NCBI GenBank assembly: GCA_035296325.1
Contig: DATHBD010000026.1
Coordinates: 28,457-92,456, forward strand
DNA length: 64,000 nt
Origin: DATHBD01 sp035296325
GTDB taxonomy: Bacteria > Actinomycetota > Actinomycetes > Mycobacteriales > Micromonosporaceae
Direction: 5' to 3'
A program made the translations under genes and the position numbers. Of this stretch, positions 16,388-23,970 are shown in pieces; the stretch's first letter is position 1, and the number at the start of each line of letters is the position of its first letter. The notes under the pieces were generated by a model. It worked only from the letters and a program-made list of their open reading frames with translations. It was not told the origin of the DNA and did not search any database.

Positions 16388-16555
16388 ATGCAGAAATGGG
16401 AGTACGTCACCGTGCCGCTGCTGGTGCACGTGACCAAGCAGATTCTCGACAACTGGGGCGAGGACGGCTGGGAACTCGTCGCGGTCGCCCCCGGCCCGAA
16501 CCCGGAGAACGTCGTCGCCTACCTCAAGCGGCCCAGGCCGGACGCCAACGGCTGA
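16388..16555 (+). CDS. Small DUF4177-family protein (Rv3678A-like)
   Basis: A 55-residue protein from ATG 16388: MQKWEYVTVPLLVHVTKQ, then ILDNWGEDGWELVAV, ending YLKRPRPDANG. The pattern KWEY...LN..G..GWELV is diagnostic of DUF4177, tiny cytoplasmic proteins of unknown role. In M. tuberculosis the equivalent Rv3678A lies between Rv3678c and Rv3679, as here, though a sigma-factor operon and a kinase/GlpD pair have been inserted before the RidA-like gene. The start is unambiguous and the length is normal for the family. Confidence 0.85.
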   Translation: MQKWEYVTVPLLVHVTKQILDNWGEDGWELVAVAPGPNPENVVAYLKRPRPDANG

Positions 16556-16685
16556 CCGTCGCGCCCGCGATCCTTCATCTTCGTCGACGGGTCAGGTGGC
16601 CGGGCTGAGCGCCGGTCCATCCGTACGACGAAGATTTCTCCGGCCGTGATGGAACCTTCCGGCCAACCTGTGCGCCTGCTGGTTC

Positions 16686-17183
16686 GTGACCGTGGCGATT
16701 GACGACCCCGCATCCCGGCTGGACCATGCGGCGTTCCGGGCTGTGTACGCCGCCCATTACCCGTCCCTGGTCCGCCTGGCCTACCTCACCACCGGCAACC
16801 GTGCCGCGGCCGAGGACGTGGCGCAGGAGGCGTTCCTGGAGTGGTACCGGCGGGCCGGACAGGTCCGAGATCCGGTGCCCTTCCTCCGGCGCGCGGTGGT
16901 GTCGCGGTGTACCTCCTGGGTGCGGCGCCGCCAGCTGGAGCGCCGGCACGCCGCCGTCGGCGTACCGCCGGAACCGCCGGCCGTCGGGGGCGACGCCGCA
17001 GTGGTCCGAGCCGCGATGCACCGGCTGAGTCCCCGCCAGCGTGCCGCGGTATTCATGCGCTTCTATCTCGACCTGTCCGAGGCGCAGATCGCCGAGGCGC
17101 TCAACTGTCGACCGGGCACGGTGAAGTCGCTGCTGCACCGGGCGCTGACCGCGATCAAGGAGGATCTCGATGAGGTCAACTGA
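16686..17183 (+). CDS. RNA polymerase ECF sigma factor, SigE family
   Basis: The 165-residue protein starts at GTG 16686. Region 2 is FRAVYAAHYPSLVRLAYLTT with EDVAQEAFLEWYRRAG, and region 4 is LSPRQRAAVFMRFYLDLSEA with GCRPGTVKSLLHRAL-like sequence (NCRPGTVKSLLHRALTAIKE). This is the SigE-family (ECF40/41-like) group abundant in Streptomyces and Micromonospora. The next gene starts 14 bases before this stop and encodes a single-pass membrane protein, the usual place for an anti-sigma factor or sensor. Target promoters are unknown. Confidence 0.92.
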   Translation: MTVAIDDPASRLDHAAFRAVYAAHYPSLVRLAYLTTGNRAAAEDVAQEAFLEWYRRAGQVRDPVPFLRRAVVSRCTSWVRRRQLERRHAAVGVPPEPPAVGGDAAVVRAAMHRLSPRQRAAVFMRFYLDLSEAQIAEALNCRPGTVKSLLHRALTAIKEDLDEVN

Positions 17184-18621
17184 TCCCAACGAGCGCATCG
17201 CCGTCGCGGTCCGTGCGCTCGCCGACGCCGTACCGGTGACGCCGCCGGACCCCGCGGAGCTGCTCGCGCGTGCGGCCGCGCCGAGGTCGCAGCCGGCCAG
17301 ACCGCCACGCGTCGGGGCGCCGCGGGCCGGCTGGCTGGGTCCGCTGGTCACCGCCGCGGCCGTCCTGGCCCTGCTCGGCGGTGTGGTGGTGGGACCGGGG
17401 CTGCTCACCTCGCTCGAGCCACTGCCGGGGGCTGTGACCGGACGCCCGGTGCTGCCGGCCCGGCCGGCCGGGTTGTCCCTGCTCACCGCGCCGGTGTCGA
17501 CCGCGCCCGCCGGCCCGGCCGGGCTCAGCTACGTCCAGGGCAACACCGGCCCGCGCCGGCTGCGCACCAGCCAGACCATCGTGGTGGGCATCGACGGAAA
17601 GAGCTACCGCCGCGTCGACGAGGCGGAGCGCCGCGGTGGCCCGGCCGAGTGGGCTTCCTGGCGGGACGCGCCGATCCTGCTCTCCCCGGACGGCGGACGG
17701 GTGGCCGTGGGCAGCGTCCGGTCGGTGCGCTCGCTCGCCGTGGTCGATCTGCGTACCGGCAAGACCCGGGAGTACCCGATCGAGCCGGCCGGTGTGGTGC
17801 AACCCTTCGCCTGGTCCCCGGACGGCACCCGCGTCGCCTACGGCACCCGCGCCGACGGCGCACCGCCGGACCTCGGCCTCGGTGTGCCGGCCGCCATCCT
17901 CAACCTGGACACCGGCGGGTCCACGCCGTTGCCGGGCCCGGTCTCCGGCGCTGCCTTCTCACCCAACGGCAACCGGCTGGCCATTCAGGGCAACATCAGC
18001 GTGTCGGATGAGGGTCCGGAAGCGGGGGCCGTGCACATCGTCGACCTGGCCGGCGCGAAGCAGGCGACGCGCGTCTCGGGGAAGTTCGGGTTGCAGATCG
18101 CCGGTCCGAACGCGTGGTTGCCGGACGGCATGTTCATCGCGATGGTGGACAACGCGGGCGTGGGCAAGGAGCAGTGCCTGGTCACCTTCTTGGGGGCCAC
18201 GGACTTCGCCATCGGCCCGCCGGCCCCGATCCCGAGCCCGGACGGCGAGATCGGGGTCGTGGGCTGGCGGGGATCCGGCGGGTTGCTGATCACGCCGCTC
18301 AGCGCACTCAGCAACCGGCCGGTCTACGAGACCTCGTACGACGGTGAGATGCGGGAGGTCATCCGGATGGGCGACGGCTGGCCGGCGGAGTTCGGGCACA
18401 CCTATGACCTGCAGGTCGCCGCCGGGGTGTTGCAGGACGCCGAGTTCCGCGCCGGCGGGGCGCCGGACCGGGGGCCGTGGCCGTGGTGGTGGCGGGCGAC
18501 CATCGGCGCCGGGCTGCTGATGGTCGCCGGACTGGGGTACCTGGTCTGGCGGCGACGCACCCGGCGGGTCGCCGCTCAGCCGGTGAGGGCGGCGCGCTCG
18601 GCGGTCAGCGACGCGACGTAG
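17170..18621 (+). CDS. Membrane protein with extracytoplasmic beta-propeller, sigma-factor partner
   Basis: The 483-residue protein starts at ATG 17170 inside the sigma gene. The N-terminal part (MRSTDPNERIAVAVRALADA) is cytosolic, one membrane segment follows (residues about 57-80, LGPLVTAAAVLALLGGVVVG), then a large domain with propeller-like repeats (SPDGGRVAVGSVRSV, WSPDGTRVAYGTR, FSPNGNRLAIQGN) of the TolB/WD40-like type, and a second membrane segment near the end (ATIGAGLLMVAGLGYLVW). Tight coupling to an ECF sigma factor suggests a sensor or anti-sigma role, but no zinc anti-sigma motif is visible. Its 3' end overlaps the convergent glpD gene by 46 bases. Confidence 0.75.
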   Translation: MRSTDPNERIAVAVRALADAVPVTPPDPAELLARAAAPRSQPARPPRVGAPRAGWLGPLVTAAAVLALLGGVVVGPGLLTSLEPLPGAVTGRPVLPARPAGLSLLTAPVSTAPAGPAGLSYVQGNTGPRRLRTSQTIVVGIDGKSYRRVDEAERRGGPAEWASWRDAPILLSPDGGRVAVGSVRSVRSLAVVDLRTGKTREYPIEPAGVVQPFAWSPDGTRVAYGTRADGAPPDLGLGVPAAILNLDTGGSTPLPGPVSGAAFSPNGNRLAIQGNISVSDEGPEAGAVHIVDLAGAKQATRVSGKFGLQIAGPNAWLPDGMFIAMVDNAGVGKEQCLVTFLGATDFAIGPPAPIPSPDGEIGVVGWRGSGGLLITPLSALSNRPVYETSYDGEMREVIRMGDGWPAEFGHTYDLQVAAGVLQDAEFRAGGAPDRGPWPWWWRATIGAGLLMVAGLGYLVWRRRTRRVAAQPVRAARSAVSDAT

Positions 18622-20219
18622 GACCGCACCTGCCGGGCCCGCTCGGCGCGGTCCCAGCCGAGCGCGGCGCCGATCAGGGCGGCGACCGCGGGCGCGGCGC
18701 TGGCGCCGCCGTCGGGGACCTCCATGGCCACGTGGGTACGCCGGGTCAGCACATCCTCCAGCGTCATCGCCCCCTCGGCGGCCACCGCGTACACGTACTC
18801 GGCGCCGAGGTAGCCGGGTGCCCCGGCGACCGGCCGGGCGAGGGCCGGATCGGTGCGGGCCGGCGCGAGCACCTCGGGCGTTCGGTCGCCGTACCGGCCC
18901 GCCAGCCGATCGACCTCGGCCGCGCTGAGCCGGTGCTGCCCGGCGAGGTCGCGGCGCTGGGCCGTAGTCAGCCCGGCCGCGCCGACCAGCGACAGGGCGG
19001 CGGTGGACGAGGCCGGCACGTCGCGGCCCAGCCACCGGGTGGCGGCGTCCACGGCGTCGGCCGCCATCGGCCGGTAGGTGGTGTACTTCCCGCCGACGAT
19101 GGTCACCAGCCCGTCCGGGCCCGGGATCACCGCATGGTCGCGGGAGAGCGCCGACGTCGTGGCCGGGTCCCGGCCGGCCGGCGCCAGGAGCGGCCGGAGA
19201 CCGGCGTACGTGCCGACGATGTCGGACCGGCGCACCGTCGTGCGGAGCAGGCGGTTGAGGTTGCGGAGCAGGTACTCGATGTCGGCGTCGGTGGTCACCG
19301 GCGCGGTCAACGGCCCGGTCCACGGCGTGTCCGTGGTGCCGATGATCCAGTGGTCCCACCACCGGCGCGCGACCACCGTGGAGTCCTCGGCGCGGGCCAG
19401 GATGCCGGTGTCGGCATCGATCCGGTCACCCGGGACGACGAGGTGGACGCCCTTCGCGGGTCGTACCGCGAACGTCTGCGCGCCGGCGAGCTGCTGCAAC
19501 CGGTCGGCCCAGACACCGGTGGCATTGATCACGGCGCGTGCGGCGAGCTCGTGGCGGGCCCCGGTGTCGGCGTCCTGCACGGTCACGCCCACCACCCGGT
19601 CGCCGTCCTTCGCGAACGCCACGACATCGGCCCGGGGCAGGACGTACGCCCCGTGCCGGGCCGCCGTCCGAGCCAGCGTCATGGTGTGCCGGGCGTCGTC
19701 GACCCGGACATCGGAGAACTGGATCGCCCCGGTGATCGCGGCCGGGTCGAGCGCCGGCGCCTCGCGTAGCGCACCGGCCCGGGTCAGGTGCCGGTGGCCG
19801 GGCACGGCACGGCCGCGCAGCGCCATCAGGTCGTACAGCGCGATGCCGGCACCGGCGTAGCCGCGCTCCCAGCGCCTGGTCAGCGGGTACAGGAAGCGCT
19901 CCGGTCTGGTGAGGTGGGGGCAGAGCACGTTGACCATCAGATCCCGCTCGCGCAGAGCCGTGCTCACCAGCCGGAAGTTGAGCCGCTCGAGATAGCGCAG
20001 GCCCCCGTGGAACGTCTTCCCCGAGCGGGACGACGTGCCGACCGCCAGGTCGCCCGCATCGACGAGGGCGACCCGCAGCCCCCGGGCGGCCGCGTCGAGG
20101 GCGCACCCCGCGCCGGTGACGCCGGCACCCACGACGACCAGGTCGAGATCGCCGGCCGCGGCGGCCCGCAGCGTGGTGGCTCGCCGGCGGGTGTCCAGGA
20201 TCGAGGGGTCGCGACTCAT
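18576..20219 (-). CDS. glpD: FAD-dependent glycerol-3-phosphate dehydrogenase
   Basis: The 547-residue protein starts at ATG 20219. The N-terminal Rossmann motif is DLVVVGAGVTGAGCALDAAA. Family signatures include SSRSGKTFHGGLRYLERLNF, VRVDDARHTMTLARTAARHG, INATGVWADRL and IVGGKYTTYRPMA. It oxidises sn-glycerol 3-phosphate to dihydroxyacetone phosphate at the membrane, passing electrons to quinone. It is translationally coupled (ATGA overlap) to an FGGY kinase, which fits glycerol use. The alternative is a related polyol phosphate, since EryB of erythritol catabolism is a GlpD paralogue. The C-terminal domain is complete. Confidence 0.9.
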   Translation of the reverse strand: MSRDPSILDTRRRATTLRAAAAGDLDLVVVGAGVTGAGCALDAAARGLRVALVDAGDLAVGTSSRSGKTFHGGLRYLERLNFRLVSTALRERDLMVNVLCPHLTRPERFLYPLTRRWERGYAGAGIALYDLMALRGRAVPGHRHLTRAGALREAPALDPAAITGAIQFSDVRVDDARHTMTLARTAARHGAYVLPRADVVAFAKDGDRVVGVTVQDADTGARHELAARAVINATGVWADRLQQLAGAQTFAVRPAKGVHLVVPGDRIDADTGILARAEDSTVVARRWWDHWIIGTTDTPWTGPLTAPVTTDADIEYLLRNLNRLLRTTVRRSDIVGTYAGLRPLLAPAGRDPATTSALSRDHAVIPGPDGLVTIVGGKYTTYRPMAADAVDAATRWLGRDVPASSTAALSLVGAAGLTTAQRRDLAGQHRLSAAEVDRLAGRYGDRTPEVLAPARTDPALARPVAGAPGYLGAEYVYAVAAEGAMTLEDVLTRRTHVAMEVPDGGASAAPAVAALIGAALGWDRAERARQVRSYVASLTAERAALTG

Positions 20220-21637
20220 CCGAGCGCCGCGGTGGTGTGCCGGAGGTCCTCGCGCAGCCGGAGCATCATCGCCAGACGGTCGGTGTACCCGGAGAATCTG
20301 CCCGGGTCCGGCTGGTAACTGCGGTCGATCGTCCGGGTGGCCCCCGCGATGTCGTCGGGGCCGGACCACACGCCGACGGCGAGTCCGGCGAGCAGCGCCG
20401 CGCCGTGCGCCGCGCCGTGGCCGGCCACCGGGACGCCGATCTCCCGCCCCAGCACGTCGGCCTTGATCTGCGGCCAGTGCCGGCTCCGGGCGCCGCCCCC
20501 GGTGGCGAGCAGTGGCCCGTCGAACGGCACGTACGCCGCGACGGTCTCCAGATCGGCCCGCAACGCCAGCGCGGTGGCCTCGAACGCGGCGAGCAGCAGA
20601 TCGCCCGGTGTCACGTCGAGGTCGAGGCCGACGACCGCACCGCGCGCCGCGGGGTCCCAGGTCGGGGTCCGCTCGCCGGCGAACGACGGCAGCAGGAGCA
20701 GCCGGCCCGGGCGGCGCTCCGGCACCTCGGCGTCGAGCGCGGCCGCGTCGGCACGGCCGGTGAGCCGGGTCAGCCAGTCCACGATCGCTCCGGTCGACAC
20801 CTGCGCGGTGATCAGCAGATCGGTGTGCGGGACGCAGTGCCGGGTGTGGATCATGTGTGGCACCGCAACGCCGCGCGGCACCGGCTGGATCGAGACGGTG
20901 GAGAAGCCGGTCATCTCGACCACCCCGTCGCCGGGCCCCCACAGCCCGGCCTCCAGGGCGGCGCCGACGGCGTCGATCGCACCGGCGGCGACCGGTGTGC
21001 CCACCGGCAGGCCGGTCGCCTGCGCGGCGGCCGGCGTCACCGTACCGATGATCGCGGTGCACTCGACCGCCGACGGCAGCAGCCCGGTGGGCACCCCGAG
21101 TTCGGCGAGTCGGGCGTCGAAGTGGCCGTCCCAGCCGGCGAAGAGCCCGGCCGTACTGGTCTCGAAGGACGGCACCCCGGTCAGGTGGAAGGCGACGTAC
21201 GAGTTCGCGCAGAGCACCGCCGCGGCGTCGTCGAGGACGCCCCGCCGTCGCCACCACAGCAGCTTCGACGTGCCGAAGAACGGGTCGACCGGATTGCGCT
21301 GCGGGCCCAGCGCCGCGGCGATCTCCGCCGCCTCCGCTCCGGATCTGCGGTCGATCCAGGTCAGGGCGGGAGCCACCGGCGACCCGTCGGCGTCGATCGC
21401 GACGAGCGTCGGGCCCTGGCCGGTGACCGCCACGCCGTCGACCCGCTCGCCCGGCACGGTGACGGCGCGCAGGGCTTCGCCGGCCGCACGCCACCAGGCC
21501 GTCGCGTCCTGCTCGGCACCGAGCCCGGCCAGCGCCGTCGGGTAGCGCACGGCGGCATCGCGGAGCAGGCGGCCACCGCTGTCGACCACCACCGCCTTGA
21601 GCCCGGTGGTGCCAACGTCGACACCGATCGTCACCAC
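20216..21637 (-). CDS. FGGY-family carbohydrate/polyol kinase
   Basis: The 473-residue protein starts at GTG 21637 (GTG 21634 also possible) with GGAGGG 8 bases upstream. The phosphate-1 motif is VVTIGVDVGTTGLKAVVVD, followed by AVTGQGPTLVAID, the FGGY domain II start (ATGLPVGTPVAAGAIDAVGA) and LLATGGGARSRHWPQIKADV. Sequence and length look more like xylulokinase/gluconokinase than classical GlpK, but coupling to glpD suggests that the product is glycerol 3-phosphate or another polyol phosphate. It is the promoter-proximal gene of the pair and diverges from the RidA-like gene, 88 bp apart. The pair interrupts the conserved Rv3678A-Rv3678c neighbourhood. Confidence 0.85.
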   Translation of the reverse strand: MVTIGVDVGTTGLKAVVVDSGGRLLRDAAVRYPTALAGLGAEQDATAWWRAAGEALRAVTVPGERVDGVAVTGQGPTLVAIDADGSPVAPALTWIDRRSGAEAAEIAAALGPQRNPVDPFFGTSKLLWWRRRGVLDDAAAVLCANSYVAFHLTGVPSFETSTAGLFAGWDGHFDARLAELGVPTGLLPSAVECTAIIGTVTPAAAQATGLPVGTPVAAGAIDAVGAALEAGLWGPGDGVVEMTGFSTVSIQPVPRGVAVPHMIHTRHCVPHTDLLITAQVSTGAIVDWLTRLTGRADAAALDAEVPERRPGRLLLLPSFAGERTPTWDPAARGAVVGLDLDVTPGDLLLAAFEATALALRADLETVAAYVPFDGPLLATGGGARSRHWPQIKADVLGREIGVPVAGHGAAHGAALLAGLAVGVWSGPDDIAGATRTIDRSYQPDPGRFSGYTDRLAMMLRLREDLRHTTAALG

Positions 21638-21725
21638 GGACGAAACCCTCCACAACGTTGCGCAGCCGCCGGTCTGTGAGAATACGCATCGGTCCGACAC
21701 GTCACCGCAACCGCAGGGGAGCAGC

Positions 21726-22196
21726 ATGGGCGCCAGCGCACTCGATCGGCTCAGCGAACTGGGTCTGACCCTGCCACCGGTCGTCGCGCCGCTCGCGGCG
21801 TACGTGCCGGCGGTGCAGTCCGGCACGCTCGTGTACGTCTCCGGGCAGGTCCCGATCGTGGACGGCGCCCTGCTGGCGACCGGCAAGGTGGGCGCCGACG
21901 TGTCGGTGGAGGAGGCGGGCGGTCTGGCCCGGCAGTGCGCCCTGAACGCGCTGGCGGCGGTGCACGCGCTGGTCGGGTTGGAGCGGGTGGCCGGGGTGGT
22001 GAAGGTGGTCGGCTTCGTCGCCTCCGCCGAGGGCTTCACCGCCCAGCCGCAGGTGGTCAACGGTGCCAGCGAGCTGTTCGGCGCGGTGTTCGGCGACGCG
22101 GGGCGGCACGCCCGCAGCGCGGTCGGCGTCGCCGAACTGCCGCTGGGCGCACCGGTGGAGGTCGAAGTGATCTTCGAGGTGACCGCGGATCAGTGA
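21726..22196 (+). CDS. RidA/YjgF-like protein (Rv3678c-like)
   Basis: The 156-residue protein starts at ATG 21726. It belongs to the YjgF/Rid superfamily, in a longer subgroup: LSELGLTLPPVVAPLAAYVP, GTLVYVSGQVPIVDG, GLARQCALNALAAVHALVG and a C-terminal RSAVGVAELPLGAPVEVEVI. Archetypal RidA deaminates reactive enamines. The catalytic Arg of archetypal RidA is usually in an R-x-A/C-V context near the end; here RSAVGVAELP provides Arg, so activity is possible but not assured. Its last 7 bases overlap the convergent gene. Confidence 0.85.
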   Translation: MGASALDRLSELGLTLPPVVAPLAAYVPAVQSGTLVYVSGQVPIVDGALLATGKVGADVSVEEAGGLARQCALNALAAVHALVGLERVAGVVKVVGFVASAEGFTAQPQVVNGASELFGAVFGDAGRHARSAVGVAELPLGAPVEVEVIFEVTADQ

Positions 22197-22885
22197 TGCT
22201 CCGCGAGGAGCACCTTCATGAACGTGTCCGGACTCATCTGCGCGTCGGGCTCCGGCAGGGCGATCTCCCGCCGCCCGGTGCGGGTCAGGGTGAGCGTCAC
22301 CGTGCTGGGTGGCTGGGACAACTCCGGGTCGGGACCCTGGTAACCCGGCAACTCGATCTCCACGTAACGGATCAGGTGGTCCGGGGTGATCTCGACGATG
22401 CCTTCGGCGGAGCGGTTGATCAGATCGGTGCGGGTCTCGTGCAGTCCGCGTCGCAGGGACGCCGCCTCGGGCTCGGGCGCGGTGCGGAAGATGGCCGGGA
22501 AGTGCAGCGTGAACCGGTACCGCCCCGTGGTGCCGGTCTCGCTCACGTCGCGCACGCCGTACAGCCAGTAGAGCATCGCCAACGTCGTTGCCCCGATGCC
22601 ATGCGCTTCCAGGCTCACCCAGTGCGCGCCGTCTGCCGAGGTGGCCTGGAAGATCGTCGAGCCGGAGTGGTACGTCCACATGCGGAGAATGTCGCCCTGC
22701 TCCTCCGGGAGCAGGTCCATCGCCATCTCGGCTGCGACAATCGGCCCGTCGAAGTCGACGTATCCCTGCGTCGTCATCGAGATCCCGTGGTCTGAACGGG
22801 CCCCGAGGTAGTGCTCGAACTGGTATGGGCCGTTCGCGACTGTGCGACGCAGAGCCTCGATGAGCTGAGTCGGCAGGGAATCCAT
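22190..22885 (-). CDS. Conserved hypothetical protein
   Basis: The 231-residue protein starts at ATG 22885, chosen for the GGAG upstream (complement of 22889-22898). No signal or membrane segment is seen. The sequence is a soluble beta-rich protein (MTTQGYVDFDGPIVAAEMAM, HWVSLEAHGIGATTLAML, TLHFPAIFRTAPEPEA, DHLIRYVEIELPGYQG). I do not recognise a family. It is not part of the conserved mycobacterial block and its neighbours give no clue. The 300 bases between its start and the MBL-fold gene hold the palindromic element at 23033-23086. Confidence 0.65.
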   Translation of the reverse strand: MDSLPTQLIEALRRTVANGPYQFEHYLGARSDHGISMTTQGYVDFDGPIVAAEMAMDLLPEEQGDILRMWTYHSGSTIFQATSADGAHWVSLEAHGIGATTLAMLYWLYGVRDVSETGTTGRYRFTLHFPAIFRTAPEPEAASLRRGLHETRTDLINRSAEGIVEITPDHLIRYVEIELPGYQGPDPELSQPPSTVTLTLTRTGRREIALPEPDAQMSPDTFMKVLLAEHH

Positions 22886-23032
22886 TGAGATCTCCGTCCG
22901 CAGTGCTTCGGCGTCCACGAGGTCGAGTGGCGGCCCGCGGCTTTGCAGACAGCGGTTACCCGAACCCCCCGGTGACCTCACCATTCCAGTGAGGACATGG
23001 CTTGGTCTCTCGGGCGGACGAGCCGACGCAGA

Positions 23033-23086
23033 CCGGATCTTGGAAGTCCAGGCACCAATAGTGGTGCCCCAGTTTCCAAGATCCGG
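23033..23086. repeat. Intergenic nested-palindrome element
   Basis: Perfect 13-base outer arms CCGGATCTTGGAA (23033-23045) and TTCCAAGATCCGG (23074-23086) enclose, after symmetrical 5-base internal loops, perfect 7-base inner arms GGCACCA/TGGTGCC around the tetraloop ATAG. The design is the same as at 56914-56965. It lies upstream of the MBL-fold gene and downstream of nothing, since the gene on its left reads away from it. Confidence 0.85.
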
Positions 23087-23187
23087 GCGTGCGCGATTTC
23101 ATGACCCGCTCCCGGGGGGTGGGGGCGGGTGGCCGCGGCAAGGCAGTCGTGGCGACCGGGCCGTACGATCGCTGGGTGGTAGGGCAG

Positions 23188-23970
23188 GTGACCGCCCCGG
23201 CGGCGGTCCCCATCGACGCGTTGCCCTCGTGGGCGACGCTGATCCGTGCGCCCAATCCAGGCCCGATGACGCTCGATGGCACGAACACCTGGGTGCTGCG
23301 GGCAGGCGACGCCGAGCAGTGCCTGGTGGTCGACCCGGGGCCGGCTGATGAGGGGCACCTGGCGGCGGTCGCGGCGGCCGGCCCGGTGGCGGGCATCCTG
23401 GTGACGCACGGCCACCCGGACCATGTCGACGGCGTGGACCGGCTCCGCAGCCTGACCGGCGCGGCGGTGGTCGACTCCCACGATGGCATGGGCGCCAGCG
23501 CCGCGCCGGCCGGCCTGCGCGTGCGCCGGATCCAAACACCTGGACACACCGGGGACTCCACCTGTTTCCTGGTGAGTAATGCGGACGGCAGCGAGCCGGC
23601 GGTGCTGACCGGCGACACGATCCTCGGCCGGGGCACCACGGTGGTGGCCTGGCCGGACGGCAACCTCCGGGAGTACCTGGAAAGTCTGCGGCGGCTGGTA
23701 CGGCTCGGGCCGCTGCCGGTGCTGCCCGGCCACGGACCGGCGCTCGCCGACTGCGCCGCCGCGGCGACGTACTACCTCCGCCACCGCGAGGTCCGACTCG
23801 ACCAGGTGCGGGCGGCCCGCGCCGCCGGGGCGGTGACGCCCGCCGAGGTGCTCGCCCGGGTGTACGCCGACGTCGACCCGAATCTGCTGACCGCCGCGGA
23901 GTGGTCGGTCCGGGCCCAGCTCGCCTACCTCGACGATGCGGATCGTGCCGGCGCCGGGGAGACGCCGTGA
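23188..23970 (+). CDS. Metallo-beta-lactamase-fold hydrolase (Rv3677c-like)
   Basis: The 260-residue protein starts at GTG 23188 (AGGG 3-6 bases upstream) or GTG 23176. Zinc ligands are in THGHPDHVDGVD (HxHxDH), TPGHTGDS (His), LTGDTILG (Asp) and VLPGHGP (His). A C-terminal helical domain with WSVRAQLAYL is typical of the LACTB2 group. These are hydrolases, some acting on RNA; the substrate here is unknown. The neighbourhood equals Rv3677c, which lies beside crp in M. tuberculosis. The stop overlaps the GTG of the adenylate cyclase by 4 bases, so the two are co-translated. Confidence 0.88.
   Translation: MTAPAAVPIDALPSWATLIRAPNPGPMTLDGTNTWVLRAGDAEQCLVVDPGPADEGHLAAVAAAGPVAGILVTHGHPDHVDGVDRLRSLTGAAVVDSHDGMGASAAPAGLRVRRIQTPGHTGDSTCFLVSNADGSEPAVLTGDTILGRGTTVVAWPDGNLREYLESLRRLVRLGPLPVLPGHGPALADCAAAATYYLRHREVRLDQVRAARAAGAVTPAEVLARVYADVDPNLLTAAEWSVRAQLAYLDDADRAGAGETP

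Noticed and set aside
18576..21689. A 1037-codon minus-strand frame spanning the FGGY kinase and GlpD
   Set aside because: Only its right part in sequence order (glpD, from ATG 20219) is real. The rest is another frame of the kinase gene, which has its own start, ribosome site and motifs.
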